Source: Roseiconus nitratireducens
GTDB lineage: Bacteria; Planctomycetota; Planctomycetia; Pirellulales; Pirellulaceae
Reading direction: 5' to 3'
Length of the DNA: 64,000 nucleotides
Assembly: GCF_008629675.1 (NCBI RefSeq)
Contig: NZ_VWOX01000012.1
Span: forward strand, 62,001 to 126,000
Shown: positions 18,333 through 25,998 of the stretch, in pieces
Numbering within the stretch: the stretch's first letter is position 1
How the letters are laid out: each line of letters begins with the position of its first letter
Notes under the pieces: model-generated
The model's database searches: none
What the model was told of the DNA's origin: nothing
The model's input: only the letters and a program-made list of their open reading frames with translations
Position numbers and translations under genes: made by a program

Positions 18333-19910
18333 TCATTCGGCCGGCTTGCTCTCCGATCGCAGCGGATCGGCGGCATCGGGTGAGGTGCCTGCCAACCCCG
18401 GTGATTCGGGGGACTCGTTTTCCGGCTCCTCGGCCTCTGCGGCGGCCTGCGGCTCGTCCTGCGAAGCCACTTCGGCACTCGCCTCGGCCGCTTCCTCGAC
18501 CTCGACCGCTTCCTCAGCCTCGGCTGCGTCTTCGGAGTTCGCCTCCTCCGCATCGGCTTCGGACTGCCCGGCTCCCTCTGCCTCGCTTCCTTCGGTCTCG
18601 GTCCCTTCGCTGTCGCCCCCCTCTGTCCCGGCAGCGGTTGCGTCCGTGCCGGCGGGTGACGCTTCGACGGCGACCGGTTCGGGCTCGGCAATTCCGGCCG
18701 CTTCCGCTTCGCGCTGCAGCCGTTCGCGTTCGCGCCGGGCCTGGCGTTCGGCCGCCGCCGCCTCTTCGGCTTCTTCCGCCTTCGCCTCAGCCTGCTCGAC
18801 AATCAAATCGACTTGCTCTTCGCTCAACCCGCCCAATTCCATAAACGCGTCGGGCTCGATGACCGACAGGTCGTCGTAGGACAGGTAGCCCTGCTCGACC
18901 AACATTTGGGCAATTTCGGGTGTCATCCCGTCCAGCATGCTGAACGCTTCGACCGCCCGTTCGATCTGCTCTTCCAGCTCACCGCCGGTCATGATCTCGA
19001 TATCCCAGCCGCACAGCTTGCTGGCCAGGCGAACGTTCTGACCTCGGCGTCCGATCGCCAGTGAAAGCTGATCTTCCTGGACCAGAACGATCGCGCGACC
19101 GATCATGTCGCACAACAACACCTGCTCGACCTCGGCCGGCTGCAAAGCGTTGGGGATCAACACCTCCGGGTCGTCGCTGTAACGCACCACGTCGATGTGC
19201 TCACCAGCCAGCTCCTCGCGGACGGCCTTGATTCGGCTGCCCCGATATCCGACGCAAACGGCGATCGGGTCGACCTGGCTGTCCTCGCTGCTGACGGCAA
19301 CCTTGCTGCGATACCCGGGTTCGCGGCTGATCGAGTTGATGGCGATCACACCCTCACTGAGCTCAGGAATTTCCTGTTCAAACAGCCGCTGCACCAACTG
19401 CGGCCGGGTCCGGCTGAGCACGACACGGACCCGGTTCCCGGTCGCTTTGACTTCGAAAACCACCGCGCGCACCCGTTCGCCCGCATGCAGGGTCTCGCCG
19501 GGAATCTGTTCGCTTCGCGGCAAAATCGCTTCAACGTTACCCAAATTGACGGTCGCCACCCCACCATCGGCTCGACCAATGATGCCCGCGACGATGTCGC
19601 CGATTTGCTCGCGGTACTCGGCCATCAGCGAATCACGCTCGGCCTCGCGGACCTTCTGGATGATCACCTGCTTGGCGGTCTGGGCACCGATCCGGCCGAT
19701 TTGGTCGTCTCCCAGAGCGACTCCGTCCAAGGTCGCCATGATGCGGCCGTTCTCACGATTCAGCTGAACACTGATGTCCGCATCTTCCCCATATTGACGC
19801 TTGGCAGCGGTCTGCAACGCCGCCTCGATCGCCGAAAAGACCAATTCGGTATCAATGTTTTTTTCGCGGTGCAGCGAATCAACGTATCGCAGAATGTCTT
19901 GTGGATTCAT
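18333..19910 (-). CDS. nusA: Transcription termination/antitermination factor NusA
   Basis: Binds RNA polymerase and RNA to control pausing, termination and antitermination. Domain order is normal: N-terminal RNAP-binding domain (residues 1-125, MNPQDILRYVDSLHREKNID), S1 domain (about 130-200), KH1 (PIAVCVGYRGSRIKAVREEL, near 220) and KH2 (LAIGRRGQNVRLASKLCGWDI, near 305), then one helix-hairpin unit. From about residue 365 a charged coiled-coil stretch and then a roughly 130-residue Glu/Ala/Ser-rich acidic tail replace the E. coli AR domains. nusA leads the infB-rbfA block; rimP is not upstream. A promoter and an intrinsic terminator precede it (listed separately), so autoregulation by attenuation is likely. 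Confidence 0.96.
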   Translation of the reverse strand: MNPQDILRYVDSLHREKNIDTELVFSAIEAALQTAAKRQYGEDADISVQLNRENGRIMATLDGVALGDDQIGRIGAQTAKQVIIQKVREAERDSLMAEYREQIGDIVAGIIGRADGGVATVNLGNVEAILPRSEQIPGETLHAGERVRAVVFEVKATGNRVRVVLSRTRPQLVQRLFEQEIPELSEGVIAINSISREPGYRSKVAVSSEDSQVDPIAVCVGYRGSRIKAVREELAGEHIDVVRYSDDPEVLIPNALQPAEVEQVLLCDMIGRAIVLVQEDQLSLAIGRRGQNVRLASKLCGWDIEIMTGGELEEQIERAVEAFSMLDGMTPEIAQMLVEQGYLSYDDLSVIEPDAFMELGGLSEEQVDLIVEQAEAKAEEAEEAAAAERQARRERERLQREAEAAGIAEPEPVAVEASPAGTDATAAGTEGGDSEGTETEGSEAEGAGQSEADAEEANSEDAAEAEEAVEVEEAAEASAEVASQDEPQAAAEAEEPENESPESPGLAGTSPDAADPLRSESKPAE

Positions 19911-19984
19911 AACGGGCGTCGCGGGAAGCGCCGTGAAACGCGGAGAATGACGAGGTCTCTTGCCGACAGCGCTGTCTGTGCTAC

Positions 19985-20022
19985 AAAAAATTGCCCGGAC
20001 CTTTCGGCAGGACCGGGCAATT
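19985..20022 (-). terminator. Intrinsic terminator/attenuator in the nusA leader
   Basis: On the minus strand AATTGCCCGG pairs with CCGGGCAATT (10 bp), extended inside by CCT/AGG after an A-A mismatch, and is followed by six T. It starts about 19 bases after the predicted transcription start and ends 75 bases before the nusA ATG, so it can only act on nusA transcription itself. On the plus strand it lacks a U-tract. An outer 6-bp pairing (GCTACA with TGTAGC) encloses the hairpin and T-run and could offer an alternative fold. Confidence 0.8.
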
Positions 20023-20047
20023 GCGTGTACCAGTGCTGTAGCGGTTT

Positions 20048-20076
20048 AAGTTACTGATCCCGCTTTGAAGTGTCAA
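20048..20076 (-). promoter_or_regulatory. Candidate sigma70 promoter for nusA-infB-rbfA
   Basis: On the minus strand TTGACA (20076-20071), a 17-base spacer, then TAACTT (20053-20048). The -35 is consensus and the spacing ideal. Start of transcription would be near 20041, giving a 130-base leader with the terminator hairpin near its 5' end. Confidence 0.6.
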
Positions 20077-20079
20077 CCA

Positions 20080-20885
20080 AGACCGCCAGCTGGGTTGACC
20101 GGTCGCGACGCTCGCTGGAGCGTGGCCGTGCCGCCGTCTGGCGACGGCAGCTGCGTGATGCTGCGCGACTGGACATTGCCACGGCCGTAGCCACGCTCGC
20201 CAGAGTGTGGAAGAAGCCGTGCCGCCGTCTGGCGACGGCAGCTACGGGATGCCGCGCGACTGGACATCGCCACGGCCGTAGCCACGCTCGCCAGAGTGTG
20301 GAAGAAGCCGTACCGCCGTCTGACGACGACAGCGACATCAACCTCCCGTCCGGATCGCGATGCTGGCCAGCAAGATGGCAAAAATGATGATCCACAATGG
20401 ACGTTGGTGACGGTTCAACACGGGCCTCAATGGAATCGAAGTCAGGACGGCGCAAGCTCGCTGAGTCAGACTAGTCGCAAATCCCAGACCCGTGGGCCGG
20501 GTGCGCGACAAAAAGCTTTGCGGCGATCCCGTCAAACGGCGGAAAACCCGCGGTTCGGCGGACGGGCATCTCGGCACACCGTGGCTCGCCGATGCCAGGG
20601 CGTTGATCGAAATCACCGAGCACCGTTGCCCGCACGAAGCGAAACGTTGCCCCAAGGCCACACTCGCGGCGATCCCGCCGTGCCGATCGTACCGATTAAC
20701 GCGATCGTTGCCGGCCGAGTCACCCGCCGGGGTGGCCATCGAGGTCGGTTTTCGACCGGCGGAATCGTCGGATGGACGAAAACCCGTCGTACACTCTGTT
20801 GTCGGCAATCAACTTCGAACGGGCCCGCCCCGCGATTGGATGAACCGCCGAACGCCTCTCCCGCCAACCTGCTTAGCCTCACGCG
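20080..20885. other. Intergenic region with repeats upstream of nusA
   Basis: Divergent region between nusA and the response regulator gene. It holds a 91-bp tandem repeat (20125-20345). From 20346 to 20885 I see no gene, RNA or hairpin that I would defend; short frames there have shadow-like Arg/Pro/Ser composition. Confidence 0.5.
20125..20345. repeat. 91-bp tandem repeat, about 2.4 copies
   Basis: Units begin at 20125, 20216 and 20307 (period 91). Each unit holds two palindromes: GCCGCCGTCTGGCGACGGC, and the CCACGCTCGCCAGAGTGTGG hairpin preceded by CACGGCCGTAG. Just before unit 1 lies a related palindrome ACGCTCGCTGGAGCGT. Related single palindromes occur at 30640-30663 and 48451-48473, so this is a locally amplified extragenic palindrome. 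It sits upstream of the nusA promoter on the minus strand. Confidence 0.85.
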
Positions 20886-21272
20886 ATGCACGATTCTCCA
20901 ACGATCCTGATCATCGAAGACGATCCCGTCTTTCGTCGCGTCATCGGATTCACGCTCGAGAAGAACGGCATGCGCGTCGAAACGGCCGACGACGGACAGT
21001 CAGGCTATGACCGCTTGATGCGCGGCGATTTTGATCTGATCGTGACGGATTACCAAATGCCGGTGTGCGGCGCCTTGGAACTGCTACAGCGACTGGACCG
21101 CCTGCCCGATTATCAACGTCCACCCACGATCCTGTGCACCGCCAAAGGTCTGGAACTTGATTCGGACATGTTGCAGCGAACCTTCGACTTGACGGCCATT
21201 CTGCACAAGCCGTTCAGCCCCCGTCACCTGGTCGACGTGATCCGCAACAACCTGGATCCTCAAGAAGTCTAG
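20886..21272 (+). CDS. Single-domain response regulator (CheY-like receiver)
   Basis: 128 residues, one receiver domain and nothing else. The acidic pocket is E11-D12-D13, the phospho-acceptor is Asp55 in IVTDYQMP, the switch Thr is T85, and Lys108 in LHKPFSP is the invariant lysine. No output domain, so it must signal through protein contact or act as a phosphate relay or sink. No histidine kinase or chemotaxis gene is adjacent. It ends 29 bases from the convergent rimO end. Confidence 0.93.
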   Translation: MHDSPTILIIEDDPVFRRVIGFTLEKNGMRVETADDGQSGYDRLMRGDFDLIVTDYQMPVCGALELLQRLDRLPDYQRPPTILCTAKGLELDSDMLQRTFDLTAILHKPFSPRHLVDVIRNNLDPQEV

Positions 21273-21301
21273 CTGGGTCGCCTCCCGCAAACCCGCCGCC
21301 G

Positions 21302-22720
21302 TCAGCCGACCGGCGCTGCGATCAAATCATATCCCTGTGAAGCGACGATTTCACAGTCGACGATGTCGCCCACCTCCACCGAGCCGCCTTCTTCGACTCC
21401 GCTGACGTACACAACGCCATCGATCTCGGGGGCCTGCGAGCGCGTCCGACCGATCCAGACGCCTTCCTGGTCGGCCAATGGCGAGTCGATCAACACGCCT
21501 TCGGTCTGACCGACGCGGCTCTGGTTCCAATCAAACGCGATGGACTGCTGCACGGACATCAATTCCCCCATCCGCCGCTGGGCGACCTTCGCGGGAACCC
21601 GATTGGGTAACTTCGCGGCAGGCGTGTCTTCTTCAACCGAGTAGGTGAACACGCCCAGGTGTTCGAAGTGCTGCTCGGTGACGAACTCCACCAACTGCTG
21701 AAAATCGTCTTCGGTCTCCCCGGGAAAACCGGTGATCATCGTGGTCCGCATCACCAGCGAATCGATCCGCTCACGCAACCGCCCGACGATATCTTCCTGG
21801 ATCGCCCGGGTGGTCTTCCTGGCCATGCGTTTCAACATCGAATCGCTGGCGTGCTGCAGCGGCATGTCGATGTACGGCAGAATCCGCTGCGCTCCGGCCA
21901 GCGTGTCGATCAGGGCGTCATCGATGTACATCGGGTAGAAATACATCAACCGGATCCAGTCGATCGAATCGATCTTGTCCAGTTCGACCAACAGGTCTCG
22001 CAGCCGCGGTTGCCCGTACAGATCTTTGCCGTAATACGTCGTGTCTTGGGCCACGACCACCACCTCGCGAACCCCGCTGTCCCCCAACCGCTTGGCTTCG
22101 TCGACCACCTGCTCGATCGGCTTGCTGTAATGCTTGCCACGCATCCGGGGGATCGCACAGAACGTGCACAATCGATCGCAACCTTCGCTGATCTTCAGGT
22201 AGGCGAAGTGCCGGGGCGTCACCGGCGCCCGCACGGCATCAGAAAGCGGCCGAATCGGCGCCGGGCGAAAGACCCGCTGTTGCTCCTGAACGCCGCTTTG
22301 CAGCCGATCCGCGACTTCGACAATGTCGTTCCGCCCGAACACACCGACCATCGCGTCGATTTCCGGGCGGGCTTCCAACAGTTTGCCTTGCTGACGCTCA
22401 GCCAGACAGCCGGTCACGACCACGCCCCGAATCTTGCCCTGACGCTTCAGCGACAGCATCTCGTCAATCGCCCCCATCGACTCTTCACGCGCCGAATCGA
22501 TGAACCCGCACGTGTTGACCACGACGAAGTCCGCCGAATCGACCGAGTCGACCATCCGGTACCCGTCGTGATTCAGCCGGCCGAGCATCTGCTCGGTATC
22601 GACCAGGTTTTTGGGGCATCCCAGCGAGACCACGGCGTAGCTGCCTCGGGCGGTCCCCTCCAGTTCAGTCGGGGAGGGAGCGGCTGCGGATTGAGATTGG
22701 TTGACGACGGGCAGTTGCAT
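21302..22720 (-). CDS. rimO: Ribosomal protein S12 methylthiotransferase RimO
   Basis: Radical-SAM enzyme that methylthiolates the conserved Asp of ribosomal protein S12. N-terminal UPF0004 domain cysteines appear in SLGCPKNLVDTE, VVNTCGFID and VVTGCLAER. The radical SAM CxxxCxxC motif is CDRLCTFCAIPRMRGKHYS, and a TRAM domain ends the protein. SLGCPKN and GFID favour RimO over MiaB. The start chosen is the ATG giving MQLPVVNQSQ; the frame is open to 22828 but the extra residues look like read-through of a repeat-bearing intergenic region. About 472 residues, slightly longer than usual because of a 30-residue N-terminal lead. Transcribed alone. Confidence 0.94.
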   Translation of the reverse strand: MQLPVVNQSQSAAAPSPTELEGTARGSYAVVSLGCPKNLVDTEQMLGRLNHDGYRMVDSVDSADFVVVNTCGFIDSAREESMGAIDEMLSLKRQGKIRGVVVTGCLAERQQGKLLEARPEIDAMVGVFGRNDIVEVADRLQSGVQEQQRVFRPAPIRPLSDAVRAPVTPRHFAYLKISEGCDRLCTFCAIPRMRGKHYSKPIEQVVDEAKRLGDSGVREVVVVAQDTTYYGKDLYGQPRLRDLLVELDKIDSIDWIRLMYFYPMYIDDALIDTLAGAQRILPYIDMPLQHASDSMLKRMARKTTRAIQEDIVGRLRERIDSLVMRTTMITGFPGETEDDFQQLVEFVTEQHFEHLGVFTYSVEEDTPAAKLPNRVPAKVAQRRMGELMSVQQSIAFDWNQSRVGQTEGVLIDSPLADQEGVWIGRTRSQAPEIDGVVYVSGVEEGGSVEVGDIVDCEIVASQGYDLIAAPVG

Positions 22721-23086
22721 CGGGATGCGGGGGAAGGGTGCGAAGGACCGCGGGAACGGCTGGAGATCAAAACACGCGTGGTATTGAACCCGAAACCGCC
22801 CCATCGGGCAAACGGAAACGCCGTGCACCGTGCCGCCAACACCCTCTCACTCGTTCCAAGGCTCCGCCTTGGAACGCACTGCTCCGCTGGCTCTGCCAGC
22901 CCTCGGCATCGCCGCTCACCTCCGGACATTCGGCAAAAAACCGACAGCGGCCGGCGGAGCCGGCAACTCAGCCGGTTCCAAGGCGGGAGCCTTGGAACCA
23001 GGGGGGGAAATACTCTCACTCGTTCCAAGGCTCCCGCCTTGGAACGCACTGCACGCTGGCTCTGCCAGCCCCCCCGGCACGGCCGA
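22721..23086. other. Intergenic region filled with palindromes
   Basis: 366 bases between rimO and the exported repeat protein. The right two thirds are a cluster of palindromic repeats (22852-23069, listed separately); no gene is visible. Confidence 0.7.
22852..23069. repeat. Cluster of GTTCCAAGGC palindromes
   Basis: Three hairpin units: CGTTCCAAGGC/GCCTTGGAACG at 22852-22876, GGTTCCAAGGC/GCCTTGGAACC at 22974-22999, and CGTTCCAAGGC/GCCTTGGAACG at 23021-23046. A shorter palindrome GCTGGCTCTGCCAGC follows units 1 and 3 (22886-22900 and 23055-23069). The same layout recurs at 27315-27475. This is an extragenic palindrome family in clustered form. Confidence 0.85.
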
Positions 23087-24259
23087 TCACTCGCGGCAGT
23101 AATCCAACGCCAGAAGTGCGTAGGCGGTGACCAGGTTTCGATTGCCTTCCATCCATCGCTCATTGCCGTCGTTGACCCACGAGCCGTCGGATTGCTGTGC
23201 AGCGATCAACGTTCGAGCCAGTTCGCGGTTCCAATCATGGACGTTGCCCTGTCCGTCGGTGACAGCCTGAACTTCGGCGGCATCGAGCGCCTTGGCGAAG
23301 GTGTGGTAGTAGTAATACAGCCCCGCTTGCCCCATGCCCGGGTTCTCACTCAACGAATAGGTCTTTTCGATGAACTCCATGGCCGCCCGCACCCGCGGGT
23401 CGTCTTGCGTCAAGCCGGCGTAAATCATGCTCTTCAGCCCGGCATAAGTCATCGAACCGTAGCTTCGCAGACCGCCGCCGTCGTCGTCCGAATCGCTGAC
23501 AACCTTGGTTTCACCGCCAGCGGCCGGCGTGTAGTAAAAGCCGCCGTCATTGATCTTGTCGGCGTGCGGCGTGTCATTGCCATGGCCGGAAAGGTTCTGG
23601 GTGCGAGAAATGAATCGCAACGCCTTCTGGACGGCTTCGTCATCGGATCCGTTGCCCAAATCACGCAGCGCATCGAGCATGAAGGAGGTGTTGGACAGGT
23701 CCGGGCGAGAGTGACTGCCATATCCGGCACCGCCGTAGGCCGGGTCCGACGATTCGACGCCTTCGCCCTCATCCCACTGCAAGCCCTTCAAGAAGGCTTC
23801 CGCGCGAGTCAACTGGCTCTCGTACTCGTTGTCTTGCTGTGCCGCAACCAGCGCACCGACGGCCACCGAGGTTTCGTAATTTCGGTGGGTCGACCCGCGG
23901 GCATAGATTCCGCCATCGGGCTGGACGTGTTCCAAGATGTACTCGATCGCCTTCTGCACGGGCGGTGACTTCAACTCTTCGGGGCGATTCTGCAGGATTG
24001 CACGGACCGCGATCCCCGTCACCGCGACGCCGGTCTCGGGGCTGAATGCACCGTCGTCGCCCTGCCCCCGGTTCTTCAAAAACGAGATCCCCTCCGCAAC
24101 GCTGCGATCAATCGCGGCGTTGGTCTGTTCGGGCGAATTCAATTCGATCGATGCTTTCTCCTGCGCAAGCGCGCCCGGAGCGCTGCACGCCGCGACCACG
24201 ACGGCCGACCCCAGGGCCAGGGGAGAGACAACACGAGCAAACAAGGATTCCAAAGACAT
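23087..24259 (-). CDS. Exported prenyltransferase/squalene-cyclase-type repeat protein
   Basis: About 390 residues with an N-terminal export signal (LESLFARVVSPLALGSAVVV, AxA-like cleavage near GALAQ). The mature part has repeated alpha/alpha-barrel motifs of the prenyltransferase and squalene oxidase family: GDDGAFSPETG, VQPDGGIYARG, QQSDGSWVNDGNERW with TxYAxLAL-type helices (TAYALLALDY). The catalytic DxDD of squalene-hopene cyclases is not seen, so cyclase activity is unlikely; related planctomycete proteins of this kind are uncharacterised. Start: ATG at 24259, which gives a clean signal peptide; the frame is open to 24331. Monocistronic. Confidence 0.82.
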   Translation of the reverse strand: MSLESLFARVVSPLALGSAVVVAACSAPGALAQEKASIELNSPEQTNAAIDRSVAEGISFLKNRGQGDDGAFSPETGVAVTGIAVRAILQNRPEELKSPPVQKAIEYILEHVQPDGGIYARGSTHRNYETSVAVGALVAAQQDNEYESQLTRAEAFLKGLQWDEGEGVESSDPAYGGAGYGSHSRPDLSNTSFMLDALRDLGNGSDDEAVQKALRFISRTQNLSGHGNDTPHADKINDGGFYYTPAAGGETKVVSDSDDDGGGLRSYGSMTYAGLKSMIYAGLTQDDPRVRAAMEFIEKTYSLSENPGMGQAGLYYYYHTFAKALDAAEVQAVTDGQGNVHDWNRELARTLIAAQQSDGSWVNDGNERWMEGNRNLVTAYALLALDYCRE

Positions 24260-24676
24260 CTGCTTCTCAAGTGGGAAAGAGTTGGAAAGGGACGGCGGCG
24301 GCTGCGGTCCCCGAGGAAGCTTGCTGAGCAATGCACACGTCGTGCCATGGAGCGGCCCCTAAACCGGACCGGGCTGGCATCGATGTTGCCGTGTCGTCCC
24401 CGGCCGACTGCGGCCGGCCGGCAAATCCACGTCTCGCGAGCGTCATCATCATCCTAACACGAGCCTGTAGACGGCCAAGTCGCTGTTCCGCCATCCTCGA
24501 TTTGCAGTCGTCGCCCAGGCCGGTCCGATCAAAGCCCTGTGGAATATTCGCCACCGGCGGCCAAATATTCACCGCCGTGAAGGTCGTCGACGTGCAGGTC
24601 GCTGTGAGTCGCCTTTTTGGCCGGACCTGGCCCCGTCGATCGCCTCCCATTTCGATCGCCCGAACCCGTCGATCCC
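24260..24676. other. Divergent intergenic region
   Basis: 417 bases between the exported repeat protein (minus) and a small coiled-coil gene (plus). Promoters for both must be here, but I see no convincing -35/-10 pair, operator or repeat. Confidence 0.4.
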
Positions 24677-25027
24677 ATGCCCGTTTCCTCCGCCAATGCC
24701 AGGAAGACCGGTGTCCCCGGTCGGGCACCGCCGACGCTGTTTCGCCTGCGCGACCTGCAGCTGCGGATCGACTCCGCCCACGAGCCGCCCCACGAACCCG
24801 TCGCATCGCGTCGGCAACGGCAACCAGGGCAGCGACCTGCCGAACCGCCCCCGGACGCTCCCAAGCCCCAAACGCCCTGGCTGGCCGCCCACGCCGAGGA
24901 TCTGATCGAACGGCTGGCCGCCTGGTCGATGGCGTTGGATCGCCGCGAAGCCAGCTTGGAAGAGCGCGAGCGGGCGCTGCAACTGGAGGCCCGGGCCGCG
25001 CGGCAAAGACTGTGGTGCCGAGAATAG
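24677..25027 (+). CDS. Small protein with C-terminal coiled coil, unknown
   Basis: 116 residues. The N-terminal half is Pro/Arg/Gln-rich and disordered-looking after LFRLRDLQLRIDSAHE; the C-terminal 45 residues (WLAAHAEDLIERLAAWSM, DRREASLEERERALQLEARA) form a likely amphipathic helix or coiled coil. No family recognised. The frame is open upstream to 24617, but Met at 24677 gives the simpler start. Composition is more protein-like than the overlapping frames on the other strand. Standing alone between repeats; moderate confidence that it is expressed. Confidence 0.5.
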   Translation: MPVSSANARKTGVPGRAPPTLFRLRDLQLRIDSAHEPPHEPVASRRQRQPGQRPAEPPPDAPKPQTPWLAAHAEDLIERLAAWSMALDRREASLEERERALQLEARAARQRLWCRE

Positions 25028-25043
25028 CCGCTTCGCACCGGCC

Positions 25044-25096
25044 GTCGCCTAAAGGCTCCACACCAACAACCCGCTGGTGTGGAGCCTTTAGGCGAC
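25044..25096. repeat. RAYT-type REP pair (inverted palindrome), copy A
   Basis: Two 22-bp arms, GTCGCCTAAAGGCTCCACAC... at 25044-25065 and its exact complement at 25075-25096, around a 9-base loop (ACAACCCGC). Each arm itself contains a mini-hairpin GCC-TAAA-GGC. The sequence is identical, loop included, to 30565-30617, and arms of the same family flank the RAYT gene near 32.5-33.2 kb. Confidence 0.92.
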
Positions 25097-25140
25097 AAGC
25101 TGGACAGCGCCACTTTCAAGCAAAGACACGGTGATTTGCC

Positions 25141-25214
25141 GTGCAATGAGCGGCAGGGCGCTAGCCGCCGGTTGAGGCGAGAAAACCCGCGGCTAGCGCC
25201 ACGCGGCTCACCCA
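25141..25214. repeat. Dispersed palindromic repeat (ctagccgc family), intact copy
   Basis: GTGCAATGAGCGGCAGG, CGCTAGCCGCCGG, a GAGGCGAGAAAA loop, CCCGCGGCTAGCG and ACGCGGCTCACCCA. The copy at 60126-60199 is the same length with only a few substitutions. Stem CGCTAGCCGC/GCGGCTAGCG. It lies between REP copy A and clpP. Confidence 0.85.
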
Positions 25215-25313
25215 GGATGCCGCTGTGCAGCGACGCAGGAGAGATCGCCCCAAAACAAACAACGGCCGCCGAAGAGGTTCTTCGACGGCCGTCTGCGGGT
25301 CATGGCACCGAGA

Positions 25314-25904
25314 TCATGCGTCTTCGGCGTTCTTCAAGACTTTGTCGATCAAGTTGTAATCTCGCGCCTCTTCGGCACTCATGAAGCGGTCGCGATCGGT
25401 GTCTTCTTCGATCTTCTCCAGCGAATGGCCGGTGTGATCGATCATGATTTCGTTCATCCGCTTCTTGATCCGACGCAGCTCCTCGACGTGAATTTCGACT
25501 TCACGCGCCGTTCCCTGCATCCCAGCCAACGGCTGGTGGATCATGATCCGCGCGTTGGGCAGCGCGAACCGCTTCCCGGGGGCACCGGCGGTCAGCAGCA
25601 CGGCGCCCATCGAAGCCGCCTGGCCGATGCAATACGTTGCGACGTCGCACGAGACGAACTGCATCGTGTCATAGATTGCCATGCCCGCGGTGATGCTTCC
25701 GCCGGGGCTGTTGATGTATAGGTGGATGTCCGCCTTGGGATCATCGCTCATCAAGAACAACATCTGGGCGACCAGTGAATTGGAAATCTGGTCATCGACC
25801 TGTTGTCCCAGAAAGATGATGCGATCTTTCAGCAGACGGCTGTAGATGTCGTAGGTGCGTTCTTCGCGTCCGCTCTTTTCGACGACGTAGGGGATCAGTG
25901 GCAT
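25314..25904 (-). CDS. clpP: ATP-dependent Clp protease proteolytic subunit (first of two)
   Basis: Serine protease subunit that forms the tetradecameric Clp barrel with ClpX/ClpA-type unfoldases. 196 residues, normal length. Catalytic triad Ser98 (GQAASMGAVLL), His123 (MIHQPLAG) and Asp172 (EDTDRDRFMS). The glycine-rich oxyanion segment NSPGGSITAG is intact. It lies 94 bases downstream of a second, divergent clpP on the same strand, suggesting cotranscription and perhaps a mixed ClpP1P2 barrel. Confidence 0.96.
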   Translation of the reverse strand: MPLIPYVVEKSGREERTYDIYSRLLKDRIIFLGQQVDDQISNSLVAQMLFLMSDDPKADIHLYINSPGGSITAGMAIYDTMQFVSCDVATYCIGQAASMGAVLLTAGAPGKRFALPNARIMIHQPLAGMQGTAREVEIHVEELRRIKKRMNEIMIDHTGHSLEKIEEDTDRDRFMSAEEARDYNLIDKVLKNAEDA

Positions 25905-25998
25905 ATCGAGGTTCTTTCAGTTGACGGGGGAAACGGGATCACCGCGGCCGCAATAACGCTGGCCTGCAGGTCGGACTGCACGAGCGCCGCTTGGCGGA

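Noticed and set aside
20346..20885. Small genes in the region before the response regulator
   Set aside because: Overlapping frames on both strands have low-complexity Arg/Pro/Ser composition and no plausible ribosome-binding site or motif.
24331..25134. A 267-codon plus-strand frame and overlapping minus-strand frames
   Set aside because: They cross obvious repeats at 25044-25096 and have shadow composition; only the 116-residue frame at 24677 looks protein-like.
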